DNA from: an uncultured Bacteroidales bacterium
GTDB taxonomy: Bacteria; Bacteroidota; Bacteroidia; Bacteroidales; Bacteroidaceae
Reading direction: 5' to 3'
Assembly: GCA_902779845.1 (NCBI GenBank)
Contig: CACZCZ010000012.1
Location: forward strand, 30,003-94,002
DNA length: 64,000 nucleotides
In this document: positions 17,051-26,797 of the stretch, piece by piece
Position numbering within the stretch: position 1 is the first letter of the stretch
Layout: each line of letters opens with the position of its first letter
The notes under the pieces: model-generated
Told to the model about the DNA's origin: nothing
Databases searched by the model: none
Seen by the model: only the letters and a program-made list of their open reading frames with translations
Position numbers and translations under genes: made by a program

Positions 17051-19474
17051 TCAGAAATCGAATTCGAGGGCGAAGCGGACACCGTGTTTCTTAACACCCG
17101 GGAAATCGTGGTAATTGATGCGATAGACGTAGTCGATGCGGAGGACTTTCAGGATGTTGTGGATGCCTACGTTGAGTTCCATATAGGGCACATTACCCAT
17201 CTCGTGAACAATTGTCTGTCCATCGCGCGAGGGCATCTCGAATAGGTCGTGGTCACCGGGGTGCAGGGCGGGGTTGTTCTTGTCGGAGAGGTGGCCGTAG
17301 AGGGCTTTGAAGCCGATGACCTCGCGCAGCTTGAGTTTCTTGAGCAGTGGGATGCGGTTGAAGAGCTTGCCGGAGAGGTCCCACTCGGCCTGGAAGGAGA
17401 GGTAGCGGTCATTGACAAACTCCAGGTTGTTGATCATGCAGAACATGTCGCGCGTGATGATGTAGGAGTTGTTGGCCACGGGCATGAGCAACAACGGGAA
17501 GGGAACACGGTTCCACTGCACGGCACCACGCAGATTGAGGCTGATGCGGCCATAGGAGTTCAGCCAGATGCGCTTGTAGGCGGTCACCTCGGTGACGTTG
17601 TAGTTGTACTGGCTGCCAAGGACGCCTTTGATGCCGAAGGTATGGGAGATCGTGAAAATGGGGTTGTTGTGGTGGACGTAGTGGCGGCGCTGCTTGGAGT
17701 TGATGACTTCCTCGCCGGGTGCCCAGCGGACGGACAGCATCACGTCGGAGGTGTAGAGATGCTCCACCATCTCACCGTCGAGGCGGCGGTAGAAAAGGTC
17801 ACCGCAAGGGGTGATGCGGGCGTGCTTGGCCTGGAGCTTGAAATCAATGTGGTTGTTGGTCTCCACCTCGTAGCGCAGCAAGGCGTGGCGCTGGAACATC
17901 ATGTGAGTGACGTCCTGTGTCTTGAAGCTGGTCCACACGTTGTCCTTGTCGCGCCCGTTCTGCCACATCATGTCAGCGGGGCTGAAGACATCCTGCCGGA
18001 ACTGGGCCGTGATGCTGTGGCGAGGGAACTCATGGGGCGACTGTTCCTTGCGCAGGAAGGAGTACTCTATTTCGCCCATACCGTACCAGTTCTTGCTGCG
18101 GAAACCATAGGCGCCATAGGCCTTGAAGAAGAGTTTGGGGAAGAGCTTGGCGGTGGTCTGGAAACCAAGACGCGCGCGTGGACCGTCGATGAAGTTGTTG
18201 GAGTACATAGACATCACGGGACCGATGTCTATCTTGCTCTGATTGGTGTAGCGCGAGGTCTCGAAATAGTTGTTGATGATGGCACGAACGGCATAGAGGA
18301 TGACGCCAGCGCCGCGCAGCTGCTGCAGGGTGTTCATAGCATTCTGCAGCTGGCTCTCAGCCTTCGAAAGGGTGTCCACACGATGCTGCGCCCAGAAGGC
18401 GGGGTCGTCGATCTTGGCCGTGCCCTCGCGCAGAATGTCGCTTTTGCGGAGGGCTTCGTCAGGGATGGAGTCAGTGGAAATCTGGGTGTAGTTGGTGGCG
18501 CGATGCACGAAGGCGGCGCGGTTGCCCTTGATGACTGCCAACTCGGCGAAGAGGTCGTCGGTCTGCAGCACACGCTGACCGTTGGGTAAGTCGGTGAAGC
18601 GCTGTTCGATGGCCAGGTCGGTGATGTAGTTGACGCTGGAGCGCAGCGGCAGCTTCAGCAGACCTTTGTGCACGCGGTAGGTGCTGTCGTTCAGGATCCA
18701 CAGGCGCCCGCTGAAGCCGAAGTCCTGTGGGTTTTGGGGCACGAAACTCAGCTGGATGCAAGGCTTGTCATCCACCACGAGGGTGTCCTCGATGAAGAAC
18801 TGGAAGAAGGTGATGGCCGCGCGCGAAGACAATGGGCTGGTGAAGCGACGCTCGAGGAACGGGATGACATCGTCGTAGATGTTGATGTCGGTGAAGATAC
18901 TCTGCACTACGGTGTTCACCTCGTCGCCGATAGGTAGGAGGTCCGTGACGCCTTCGCTGTTGGTGCCCAGGACGTAGTTGCGTTCCTGTTTGGGCTCGCG
19001 GCGCCAGAGGTGATGCGTAACCGTCTCCATGTAGTGCAGGGGCAGGATGTATTTGTCCGTCTGCGGGCAGTACTCCACTTGCTGCTTCAGCAGCGGCCGC
19101 TGCAGGATTTTCATGGAGTCGGCCTTCTCCTGCGAGATATTGTCGAAGCCGGTGGTGATGCGCTGGTACTTGTAGTAGCTGACGAAATCATTCTGCTCCA
19201 GAGAGTGGCTGCTCTTGGCATCAATGACCTTACGCATCAGCTCCACGGCAGGATTACCTTTACGCTTATAGCGCTGCTTCTTAGGCTTGACGGTGACCTC
19301 CTTCAGGTCACGCTCCACGTAGATAGTCTTCTGACTTAACGCTTCAACGCTAAAAGTCAGTAGAATGAAAAATGAAAGAGTGAAAAGTGAATAATAAGAT
19401 TTACTTTTGAGGAAAGCCCCAAAAGCAGACCACCCCAGAGTGGCATCATGAAACTTATATCTTTCACTTCTCAT
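17051..19474 (-). CDS. DUF5686-type outer-membrane beta-barrel protein
   Basis: 807 residues. A hydrophobic export signal (about residues 27-46) follows an unusually long polar N-terminus; no later Met lies before the mature part, so this start is retained. The mature protein begins with an EVTVKPKK segment and KGNPAVELMRKVI, which I recognise from the Bacteroidetes DUF5686 family. The C-terminal half is rich in alternating aromatic strands and ends in ALEFDF, with the terminal Phe typical of outer-membrane barrels. The carboxypeptidase-like regulatory domain often found in front is missing. It follows nadC after 18 bp and probably ends that operon. Function unknown; possibly surface-lipid or protein assembly. 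Confidence 0.75.
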   Translation of the reverse strand: MRSERYKFHDATLGWSAFGAFLKSKSYYSLFTLSFFILLTFSVEALSQKTIYVERDLKEVTVKPKKQRYKRKGNPAVELMRKVIDAKSSHSLEQNDFVSYYKYQRITTGFDNISQEKADSMKILQRPLLKQQVEYCPQTDKYILPLHYMETVTHHLWRREPKQERNYVLGTNSEGVTDLLPIGDEVNTVVQSIFTDINIYDDVIPFLERRFTSPLSSRAAITFFQFFIEDTLVVDDKPCIQLSFVPQNPQDFGFSGRLWILNDSTYRVHKGLLKLPLRSSVNYITDLAIEQRFTDLPNGQRVLQTDDLFAELAVIKGNRAAFVHRATNYTQISTDSIPDEALRKSDILREGTAKIDDPAFWAQHRVDTLSKAESQLQNAMNTLQQLRGAGVILYAVRAIINNYFETSRYTNQSKIDIGPVMSMYSNNFIDGPRARLGFQTTAKLFPKLFFKAYGAYGFRSKNWYGMGEIEYSFLRKEQSPHEFPRHSITAQFRQDVFSPADMMWQNGRDKDNVWTSFKTQDVTHMMFQRHALLRYEVETNNHIDFKLQAKHARITPCGDLFYRRLDGEMVEHLYTSDVMLSVRWAPGEEVINSKQRRHYVHHNNPIFTISHTFGIKGVLGSQYNYNVTEVTAYKRIWLNSYGRISLNLRGAVQWNRVPFPLLLMPVANNSYIITRDMFCMINNLEFVNDRYLSFQAEWDLSGKLFNRIPLLKKLKLREVIGFKALYGHLSDKNNPALHPGDHDLFEMPSRDGQTIVHEMGNVPYMELNVGIHNILKVLRIDYVYRINYHDFPGVKKHGVRFALEFDF

Positions 19475-19492
19475 TCCGCCTTTTTCATGTTT

Positions 19493-20353
19493 TCAGCAGG
19501 CTTTGAAACTCATATCCAAGCCTTTCACGCTGTGTGTGAGAGCACCGACCGAGATGAAATCGACGCCGCATTCGGCATAGTCGCGAAGCGTGTCGAATGT
19601 GATCCCCCCGCTGGACTCGGTCTCATATCGTCCTGCAATGAGCTCTACGGCCTTCCTGGTGTCAGCGGGCGTGAAGTTATCAAGCATGATGCGATCCACG
19701 CCACCCATGGCGAGTACACGGTTAAGCTCGTCGAAGTTGCGAACTTCGATTTCTATCTTCAGGTCCTTACCTTTGGCTTTCAGGTACTCGTGGCAACGAT
19801 TGATGGCATTCTCAATGCCACCGGCGAAGTCCACATGATTGTCCTTGAGGAGTATCATGTCAAAAAGTCCGATGCGATGGTTCACGCCGCCGCCAATCTT
19901 TACAGCTGCCTTCTCTAGCATACGCATTCCGGGCGTGGTCTTGCGTGTGTCGAGGACGCGAGTCTTGGTGCCTTCAAGACGCTTCACATACTTGTTGGTC
20001 ATGGTGGCGATGCCTGACATACGCTGCATGATATTGAGCATTAGGCGTTCTGTTTGTAACAAACTCTGCACCCTGCCCGTGACAATCATGGCGACATCAC
20101 CGGGCTTGACATGAGTGCCATCCTGGATGAACACCTCCACCTGCATCTCGGGGTCGAAGCGATGGAACACCTCCTTAGCCACCTCGATACCAGCTATGAT
20201 GCCTTCCTCCTTGATAAGCAACTTGCTCTTGCCCATCGCGTCAGCGGGGATACAGCACAATGTGGTGTGGTCGCCATCGCCGATATCCTCGGCAAAGGCT
20301 AGGTCGATGAGACGATCTTCCAATTCCTTGACGGACAACATAACATTTTCCAT
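19493..20353 (-). CDS. nadC: nicotinate-nucleotide pyrophosphorylase (carboxylating)
   Basis: 286 residues, normal for quinolinate phosphoribosyltransferase. It converts quinolinate and PRPP to nicotinate mononucleotide, CO2 and pyrophosphate in de novo NAD synthesis. Characteristic segments: EDIGDGDHTT near residue 21, LMLNIMQRMSGIAT, DTRKTTPGMRMLEKAAV with the substrate-binding Arg/Lys set, GGGVNHRIGLFDMILLKDNH, and the C-terminal ESSGGI and SVGALTHS. It sits between the permease gene (72 bp upstream) and the DUF5686 gene (18 bp downstream) on the minus strand. No other NAD gene is nearby, so the grouping looks incidental. Confidence 0.96.
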   Translation of the reverse strand: MENVMLSVKELEDRLIDLAFAEDIGDGDHTTLCCIPADAMGKSKLLIKEEGIIAGIEVAKEVFHRFDPEMQVEVFIQDGTHVKPGDVAMIVTGRVQSLLQTERLMLNIMQRMSGIATMTNKYVKRLEGTKTRVLDTRKTTPGMRMLEKAAVKIGGGVNHRIGLFDMILLKDNHVDFAGGIENAINRCHEYLKAKGKDLKIEIEVRNFDELNRVLAMGGVDRIMLDNFTPADTRKAVELIAGRYETESSGGITFDTLRDYAECGVDFISVGALTHSVKGLDMSFKAC

Positions 20354-20425
20354 ATCTTCTTGTTTATTATTAATGAATAGACAAACCTTTCCGTTTTCTC
20401 CGTGCCTATTTGCGTCCTTCCGTGT

Positions 20426-21670
20426 TCACTCAAAACGCATCACCTGAGCTGGGTGAATTCTAGATACCAGGTGGCTAGGCACAATAAGTACGAGGAGTGT
20501 GATCAGCAGCGTGGCGATGTTCAACAACAGAATCCACCACCATTGCAAATCGATGGGAACCGTGGTCACGTAGTAGATGGAAGGGTCCAGACGGACAAGG
20601 CCGAAATGCTGCTGTAATAACGATAGACCAATGCCGAGGACATTGCCCCAGATTAACCCCTGCCCTATCAACATCGCTGCAAAATGCAAAAAGATGTGCC
20701 GCACCTGAGTGTCGGAGGCGCCTAGCGATTTCATCACAGCGATGAAATTGACGCGCTCGAGTATGATAATCAGCAGACCAGCCGTCATCGTGAACAGGCT
20801 CAGACCAATCATAAGCAACAGGATGACATAGACATTGGTATCTAAGAGTTTGAGCCATGAGAAGAGGCTGGGATATAGCTCTGTGATGGCATGGGTGCTG
20901 TATGGATTCTCATCGATGTCCGTGGTGCGATTCACTATTTGACGGACCAGATTTGTGCGCTCTTCCAAGCGACTGAAATCATCGATCATCAGCTCAGCAC
21001 CGGCACATTGATCTGCACGCCATTCATTCAGGCGTTGCGTGGTTGCCATGTCGGTGAAGACGAGTGCGTTGTCAAATTCCTTGAGATGTGTCTCGTAGAT
21101 GCCGGAAATAAGGAATCTCCGCGCTTTCACCTGTTTTGAGAAAAAGTATGCGAATACTTTATCGCCAGCGTGAAGCCCCAGTTCTTTAGACATCAAGGAG
21201 GAGATGAGAATTTCGTTGCTTACCTGAGTAGCAGAAAAACGGGGCATGCGCCCTTCACACAGGTGCGCGGACAGAAAAGTGGTGTCGTATTCTTGAGCAG
21301 CACCACGGAATATAACGCCCTTGAAGTTTGCGTCGGTTTTCAGCATTCCAGTCTTGGTGACAAAGCGCTGCACATGCTGTACGCCCTCCAATGCGGACAG
21401 GCGTTTCATGAGCGTGTCGTTGACAACTATCGGCTGTGCCTCTGCACTGTAAAGGCTACGATAGTTGATGACCTCAATGTGGCCTCCAAAGCCTATGACC
21501 TTCTGACGTATCTCACGCTTAAACCCAATGATGATGCCCACAGAGAGAATCATCACAGCCAGTCCCACGGCAACACCCCACATGGCAATGCGCACCGCAG
21601 GTCGAGATAGCCGACGGCCTTCATCGCGATGGCCATACAATCGGCGGGCTATGGAGAGTTCAAAACTCAT
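20426..21670 (-). CDS. FtsX/LolC-type ABC transporter permease
   Basis: 414 residues from the ATG at 21670; that codon follows the aminotransferase stop by one base and opens MSFELSIARRLYG, the usual start for this family. An upstream in-frame extension would overlap the aminotransferase gene. There are four membrane helices: one near residues 28-52 followed by a large periplasmic domain to about 265, then three in the C-terminal third, the MacB/FtsX topology. By similarity it would act in lipoprotein release (LolC/E) or related envelope transport with a separate ATPase, which is not in this window. Confidence 0.85.
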   Translation of the reverse strand: MSFELSIARRLYGHRDEGRRLSRPAVRIAMWGVAVGLAVMILSVGIIIGFKREIRQKVIGFGGHIEVINYRSLYSAEAQPIVVNDTLMKRLSALEGVQHVQRFVTKTGMLKTDANFKGVIFRGAAQEYDTTFLSAHLCEGRMPRFSATQVSNEILISSLMSKELGLHAGDKVFAYFFSKQVKARRFLISGIYETHLKEFDNALVFTDMATTQRLNEWRADQCAGAELMIDDFSRLEERTNLVRQIVNRTTDIDENPYSTHAITELYPSLFSWLKLLDTNVYVILLLMIGLSLFTMTAGLLIIILERVNFIAVMKSLGASDTQVRHIFLHFAAMLIGQGLIWGNVLGIGLSLLQQHFGLVRLDPSIYYVTTVPIDLQWWWILLLNIATLLITLLVLIVPSHLVSRIHPAQVMRFE

Positions 21671-21671
21671 A

Positions 21672-22871
21672 TTACTCTTTTCTGCCAGGATATGCCTCAA
21701 GTGCCTTGCTGAGGACAAAGAGGGCACGCGTAAGGTCTTCCTTCTTCAAGACATAGGCCAGACGAACTTCATTGCGGCCCAATCCTGGAGTGGTATAGAA
21801 ACCCGCTGCAGGTGCCATCATGACGGTCTCACCCTCGTAGTTGAAGTCGCGTAGGCACCAGGCACAGAAGTCTTCGGCATCCTCGACAGGCAACTTGGCC
21901 ACCGTGTAAAACGCGCCCATGGGGATGGGACTATAGACGCCTGGAATGCGATTCAGACCATCGATAAGGCATTTGCGACGTTCAACATATTCGTCATAGA
22001 CCTCGCGAGAGTACTCGTCGCCCTCGTCGAGCGAAGCCTCTGCTGCAATTTGTCCGATGAGCGGGGGGGAGAGACGAGCTTGACAGAATTTCATAACAGC
22101 CTTACGCACCTCCTCGTTTTTCGTAATCAAAGCACCAATGCGAATACCACACTCGCTGTAGCGCTTCGACACGGAATCGATAAGCACTACATTCTGTTCG
22201 ATGCCTTCTAGATGGCAGGCAGAAATATAGGGAGAACCCGTGTAGATGAATTCGCGATAAACTTCGTCGGAGAAGAGATAGAGGTCATACTTCTTTACGA
22301 GGTCACGAATCTGGTTCATTTCTCGACGTGTGTAGAGGTATCCTGTCGGGTTATTAGGATTACATATAAGTATCGCACGCGTGCGCTCGTTGATAAGCTC
22401 CTCAAACTTCTCCACTTTGGGCAGTGAGAATCCCTCCTCAATGGTTGTGGTGACCGTGCGGATGACAGCACCTGCTGAGATGGCAAACGCCATATAGTTG
22501 GCGTAAGCTGGCTCAGGCACAATAATCTCGTCGCCAGGATTCAAACATGAGAGGAAAGCGAAAAGAACGGCCTCGGAACCGCCACTGGTGATGATGATGT
22601 CATCGGGCGTGACATCGATTTTATACTTTGCGTAGTAATCAACTAACTTCTCGCGATAGCTTAGATAGCCCTGAGAAGGGGAATACTCGAGGATAGTACG
22701 GTCGATGTTCCGAATGGCATTGAGGGCTGCCGGAGGCGTGGGCAGGTCGGGCTGACCAATATTAAGATGATATACATGGATGCCACGCTGCTTTGCAGCA
22801 TTGGCAAGAGGGGCCAACTTGCGAATCGGGGAAGCCGGCATTTCATAACCGCGGACTGATATCTTAGGCAT
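21672..22871 (-). CDS. PLP-dependent aminotransferase (AspC-like, class I)
   Basis: 399 residues with the fold-type I aminotransferase pattern: NIGQPDLPTPP near residue 38, SQGYLSYREKL, a NPNNPTGYLY motif, and the PLP-binding lysine in DSVSKRYSECGIRIG. Such enzymes move amino groups between aspartate or other amino acids and 2-oxoglutarate. Exact substrate is not decided by sequence; aspartate is the likeliest. It is first in a minus-strand operon with the permease, nadC and the DUF5686 gene, and has a perfect -7 box 39 bp upstream. Confidence 0.9.
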   Translation of the reverse strand: MPKISVRGYEMPASPIRKLAPLANAAKQRGIHVYHLNIGQPDLPTPPAALNAIRNIDRTILEYSPSQGYLSYREKLVDYYAKYKIDVTPDDIIITSGGSEAVLFAFLSCLNPGDEIIVPEPAYANYMAFAISAGAVIRTVTTTIEEGFSLPKVEKFEELINERTRAILICNPNNPTGYLYTRREMNQIRDLVKKYDLYLFSDEVYREFIYTGSPYISACHLEGIEQNVVLIDSVSKRYSECGIRIGALITKNEEVRKAVMKFCQARLSPPLIGQIAAEASLDEGDEYSREVYDEYVERRKCLIDGLNRIPGVYSPIPMGAFYTVAKLPVEDAEDFCAWCLRDFNYEGETVMMAPAAGFYTTPGLGRNEVRLAYVLKKEDLTRALFVLSKALEAYPGRKE

Positions 22872-22909
22872 AAACAGGACTATTTTCCTTCTATTTACAA
22901 AAAACTGTG

Positions 22910-22917
22910 CAAAGTTA
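22910..22917 (-). promoter_or_regulatory. -7 box TAACTTTG (minus) for the aminotransferase operon
   Basis: Reading the minus strand gives TAACTTTGC, a full match to the Bacteroidetes -7 consensus, 39 bp before the aminotransferase ATG. It is divergent from the galM promoter in the same spacer. Confidence 0.7.
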
Positions 22918-23033
22918 CAGTTTCTTGACTAATAGCCCAAGAAAGAAAGGCAAGAAAATGCATGTTAAGGATGATTTAAGCATTTTTTACGTTTCTTTTT
23001 GCAAAAAGACTTGGTTCGCTCGAACTTTTTGAC

Positions 23034-23041
23034 TTAATTTG
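23034..23041 (+). promoter_or_regulatory. -7-like box TTAATTTG for the gal operon
   Basis: Near match to TAnnTTTG (second base T). It overlaps an in-frame TTG at 23039, supporting the ATG at 23075 as the true galM start, with a leader of about 27 nt. Confidence 0.55.
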
Positions 23042-23074
23042 CGGTATGATTGTTCAATTCAAAATCATTTACCT

Positions 23075-24154
23075 ATGGAAGTAAGCAAACTTTCGGGGCT
23101 GAAACGTGAAGATTTTCAGTCCACTATCCAAGGGAAACAGACCGATTTGTTCACCCTCGTCAACAAGGTTGGAAATGAGGTTTGCATCACCAATTATGGT
23201 GGCGCACTCGTTGCCATCATGGTTCCCGACAAAAACGGCAAGATTGCCAACGTCATTCAAGGGCATGACACCATCAAGGGTGTAGTAGAAAGTCCCGAGC
23301 CATTCCTCTCCACGTTGATTGGTCGCTATGGCAACCGCATCTGCAAAGGTAAGTTCACCCTCGATGGCAAAGAGTACAACCTCGCCATCAACAACGGTCC
23401 CAACCACTTACACGGCGGTCCAACAGGCTATCATGCCCGCGTCTGGGATGCAGAACAGAAGGACGCTCAAACACTTTCCCTCCATTATTTCTCGCCGGAC
23501 GGAGAGGAAGGTTTCCCCGGCAACCTCGACATAACGGTCGTCTATCGTTGGACAGATGATAACGAATTGGTTATCGACTACAAGGCCACAACGGATAAGA
23601 AGACCATCATCAATCTCACAAACCACGGTTTCTTCTCCATCTCGGGCATCGCTAATCCCACGCCCGACATCATGGACTTGCAGTGCCATATCAATGCAGA
23701 CTTCTTCGTGCCCATTGATGACACCAGTATTCCGACTGGCGAGATCCGTGCGGTGAAAGGGACTCCTTTCGACTTCACAACGATGCACGCCGTTGGAGAC
23801 CAGATTGATGCTGACGACGAGCAGACCCGTAACGGTGCTGGCTACGACCACTGCTTCGTGCTCAACAAGCGCCAGCCTGGTGAGCTTAGCTATGCAGCTA
23901 AGATATTCGATCCACACACGGGTCGCACGATGGAGGTCTATACGACCGAGCCAGGCGTACAAGTCTATACCGATAACTGGGCGACTGGTTATCCCGGCCA
24001 GCACGGTGCAACCTTCCCCCGTCGTTCCTCCATCTGTTTCGAGGCACAGCACTTCCCAGACAGCCCCAATCGTCCTTACTTCCCCGGTGTTGTCCTGGCT
24101 CCCTGTGAGGAATATACGCAAACTACAATATATAAGTTCGGCGTCGAGAAGTAA
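23075..24154 (+). CDS. galM: aldose 1-epimerase, cytoplasmic
   Basis: 359 residues from the ATG at 23075; the extension to a TTG falls in the promoter. Typical mutarotase motifs: NYGGALVAI, the Arg in GRYGNRI, NNGPNHLHGG with catalytic His, TNHGFFS with the second His, and the C-terminal EPGVQVYTDN with catalytic Glu. It interconverts alpha and beta anomers of galactose or related aldoses before phosphorylation. No signal peptide, unlike the second copy at 27021. It heads a galM-gluP-galK group, the common Bacteroidales galactose arrangement. Confidence 0.95.
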   Translation: MEVSKLSGLKREDFQSTIQGKQTDLFTLVNKVGNEVCITNYGGALVAIMVPDKNGKIANVIQGHDTIKGVVESPEPFLSTLIGRYGNRICKGKFTLDGKEYNLAINNGPNHLHGGPTGYHARVWDAEQKDAQTLSLHYFSPDGEEGFPGNLDITVVYRWTDDNELVIDYKATTDKKTIINLTNHGFFSISGIANPTPDIMDLQCHINADFFVPIDDTSIPTGEIRAVKGTPFDFTTMHAVGDQIDADDEQTRNGAGYDHCFVLNKRQPGELSYAAKIFDPHTGRTMEVYTTEPGVQVYTDNWATGYPGQHGATFPRRSSICFEAQHFPDSPNRPYFPGVVLAPCEEYTQTTIYKFGVEK

Positions 24155-24195
24155 CATTAAGAGAAATCACTTATATACATACCAATTAACAAATT

Positions 24196-25485
24196 ATGAG
24201 TAATCAACAAAAACAATGGGGAGCAATCATTGTGATGATTGCCCTCTTTGCCATGATTGCCTTTGTGACGAACCTGTGTTCGCCCATGGGTGTCATCGTG
24301 AAAAACCAATTCGGTACTACCAACTTTATGGCTATGATTGGTAACTACGGTAACTTCGGTGCCTACCTGATCATGGGCTTTCCCGCTGGTATGATGATTC
24401 AGAAGTGGGGCTACAAACGTACAGCGCTCATTGGCTTGCTGGTGGGTATCACTGGTATCCTCGTACAGTGGCTTTCCGGTTGGGGTGGTATGGCAGTTTA
24501 TCTCTGCGGCGCACTCATCTCCGGATGCTGTATGTGTATCCTCAACACTGTTGTGAATCCTATGCTGAACATCCTTGGCGGTGGCGGTAACAAGGGTAAC
24601 CAGCTCATCCAGACTGGTGGCGTGTTTAACTCCACGGCTGCTGTTGCTGTCTATATCATTATGGGTGCGCTCATCGGCGATGCCGCCAAGGCAAAGATTT
24701 CCGATGCTACCCCTGCCCTGATGATTGCGCTGGCTATCTTCGTGATTGCCTTCATCGTCATCTTCTTCACCAAAATAGAAGAACCCCAGCAGCCCGTGGA
24801 GAAGAAGGACGGCGAGAAAGATCCTCATAGCGCCTTCTCCTTCCGCCACTTCAACCTTGGCATTCTGGCCATCGGTCTCTATGGTGGCATTGAGATGGGT
24901 ATCCCAGGTTTCATCCTCCAGTATCTAACAGCTGCTACAGACGCTGCGACCCCAGGTCTCGCCATGGACGCCGGTTATGTTGGTACGCTGGGATCCATCT
25001 ACTTCCTCTTCATGCTCATCGGTCGTTTCATTGGTGCCAGCGTGGGTGGTAAGGTCAGCACCAAGGCAATGATAACCTTCGTCAGCGGTCTCGCCATCAT
25101 CCTGCTTCTGGCAGGTATCTATCTTCCCACCACAGTGGCCGTGAGCGTACCCGGTATCGACTACACGAATATGGCTATCCTTTGGGGTAACGTTCCCGTG
25201 GGTATCTTCTGCTTCCTGCTCGTCGGCCTCTGTGCCAGCGTGATGTGGGGTGGCATCTTCAACCTTGCCACGGAAGGTCTAGGCAAATACACCGCTATCG
25301 CCTCCGGCGCGTTCATGACAATGGTGGTGGGCTTCGCTATCATGGTGGCCATTCAGGGTCTCGTTGCAGACTGGACAGGCAGCTACCTCATCTCCTACTG
25401 GGTGCCCCTGCTCTGCGCAGTCTATATCCTTTATTACGCCCTTATCGGTCACAAGAATGTCAACACCGACATTCCTGTTGATTAA
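24196..25485 (+). CDS. gluP: glucose/galactose MFS transporter (FucP/GluP type)
   Basis: 429 residues, about twelve hydrophobic helices. The N-terminal half carries the FHS-family signature around NYGNFGAYLIMGFPAGMMI and the WGYKRT loop. A hydrophilic central loop (EKKDGEKDPHS) separates the halves. This family imports fucose, glucose or galactose by proton symport across the inner membrane. Position between galM and galK points to galactose and/or glucose. Spacing to galM is 41 bp, with no terminator between them. Confidence 0.9.
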   Translation: MSNQQKQWGAIIVMIALFAMIAFVTNLCSPMGVIVKNQFGTTNFMAMIGNYGNFGAYLIMGFPAGMMIQKWGYKRTALIGLLVGITGILVQWLSGWGGMAVYLCGALISGCCMCILNTVVNPMLNILGGGGNKGNQLIQTGGVFNSTAAVAVYIIMGALIGDAAKAKISDATPALMIALAIFVIAFIVIFFTKIEEPQQPVEKKDGEKDPHSAFSFRHFNLGILAIGLYGGIEMGIPGFILQYLTAATDAATPGLAMDAGYVGTLGSIYFLFMLIGRFIGASVGGKVSTKAMITFVSGLAIILLLAGIYLPTTVAVSVPGIDYTNMAILWGNVPVGIFCFLLVGLCASVMWGGIFNLATEGLGKYTAIASGAFMTMVVGFAIMVAIQGLVADWTGSYLISYWVPLLCAVYILYYALIGHKNVNTDIPVD

Positions 25486-25550
25486 GCCTCTCCCACAAAA
25501 AACGTGAGGTGTACAATCTGTAAACTACAACTATTCAAAATATCAACAAA

Positions 25551-25600
25551 GACCCAAGCCCCTATTTGGTCTTCCCCCCTTGGGGGATAAGAGGGGGGCC
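25551..25600 (+). repeat. C/G-rich leader hairpin element, copy 1 (before galK)
   Basis: A roughly 50-bp element beginning gacccaagcccctat, then cttccccccttggggg, then ataagaggggggcc. It ends 8 nt before the galK ATG. Near-identical copies precede the SGLT gene and araA. The C tract can pair with either of two G tracts: the adjacent one, or the one next to the start codon that resembles a ribosome-binding sequence. Confidence 0.9.
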
Positions 25601-25608
25601 TTATAATT

Positions 25609-26769
25609 ATGAAACTTACAATTGAAGACGTTCGCAGTCGCTTCATCAAGCATTTCGATGGTAGCACAGGAAGTGTTTATGCTGCTCCCGGCCGTATCAA
25701 CCTCATCGGTGAGCACACTGACTATAATAACGGTTTTGTGTTCCCTGGCGCCGTGGAGCAGGGCATGATTGCTGAAATCAAGCCCAACGGCTCTCGCAAT
25801 GTGGATGTTTACTCTATTGACCTGAAGGACCGCGTGCAGTTCTCTCTCGACGATCCCGCAGGCCCCAAGGCTACTTGGGCTCGCTACATCTTCGGCGTAT
25901 GCCGCGAGATGATGGCGCTGGGTGTTCCCGTTGAGGGTTTCAACGCTGCATTTGCTGGTGATGTGCCCCTTGGCGCAGGCATGAGCTCTTCAGCCGCTCT
26001 CGAAAGCTGCTTTGCATTCGGCTTGAACGATCTCTTTGGCGACAACAAAATTGACCGCTTGGAGCTGGCAAAGGTTGGACAGCGTACCGAGCACAAGTAC
26101 ATCGGTGTAAACTGCGGCATCATGGATCAGGCTATCTCCTGCCTTGGCAAGGCCGGTCATCTGATGCGCATGGACTGCCGTAGCGGTGAAGTGGCTTACT
26201 TCCCCTGGAACCCGAAGGGCTACAAGCTCGTGCTGGTGAACAGCAACGTAAAGCACGCCCTCGTAGGTTCTCCCTACAATGACCGTCGTCTGAGCTGCGA
26301 GCGCGCTGCCGCCGCTATCCACGAGATTCATCCCGAGGTGGAGAGCCTGCGCGATGCCAGCTACGAGCAGCTCGACGAGGTGAAAGCAAAAATTAGTGAG
26401 GAGGACTACAAGCGTGCACGCTACGTCATTGGCGAGCGCGAGCGTGTGCTGGCTGTCTGCGATGCTCTGGAGAAGGGCGATTACGAGACCGTCGGTAAGA
26501 TGATGTACGAGACTCACTACGGCCTGAGCAAGGAATACGAGGTCAGCTGCGAAGAACTCGACTTCCTCAATGACATCGCCAAGGAGCAGGGCGTGACTGG
26601 TTCACGTATCATGGGCGGCGGTTTCGGCGGCTGCACCATCAACCTCGTTGACGAGCACTACTATGACAGTTTTGTGAAGGCTGCCAAGGAGCAGTTCAAG
26701 GCTAAGTTTGGCAAGGAACCCGTGATCATTGATGTTGTCATCGGCGATGGTGCTCGCAAGCTCTGTTAA
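25609..26769 (+). CDS. galK: galactokinase
   Basis: 386 residues, the usual galactokinase length. GHMP-kinase features: the galactokinase signature GRINLIGEHTDYNNG near residue 27, ATP-binding PLGAGMSSSAALE near 124, the catalytic Asp region NCGIMDQA, and the C-terminal GGGFGGCTI. It phosphorylates galactose at C1 in the Leloir pathway. No galT or galE is present in the window. The ATG lies 8 nt after repeat element copy 1, and a strong hairpin terminator follows the gene. Confidence 0.97.
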   Translation: MKLTIEDVRSRFIKHFDGSTGSVYAAPGRINLIGEHTDYNNGFVFPGAVEQGMIAEIKPNGSRNVDVYSIDLKDRVQFSLDDPAGPKATWARYIFGVCREMMALGVPVEGFNAAFAGDVPLGAGMSSSAALESCFAFGLNDLFGDNKIDRLELAKVGQRTEHKYIGVNCGIMDQAISCLGKAGHLMRMDCRSGEVAYFPWNPKGYKLVLVNSNVKHALVGSPYNDRRLSCERAAAAIHEIHPEVESLRDASYEQLDEVKAKISEEDYKRARYVIGERERVLAVCDALEKGDYETVGKMMYETHYGLSKEYEVSCEELDFLNDIAKEQGVTGSRIMGGGFGGCTINLVDEHYYDSFVKAAKEQFKAKFGKEPVIIDVVIGDGARKLC

Positions 26770-26797
26770 GTAATCCCTGTCTTACACCTCTTATTAT

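Noticed and set aside
17249-18589. 446-codon open frame on the plus strand, antisense to the DUF5686 gene
   Set aside because: Composition and residue pattern are those of a reverse-complement shadow; no start context, domain or promoter, and the minus-strand gene is clearly real.
25551-25600. Insertion sequence end or attachment site
   Set aside because: No transposase, no target duplication and always one orientation before a start codon; kept as a repeat only.
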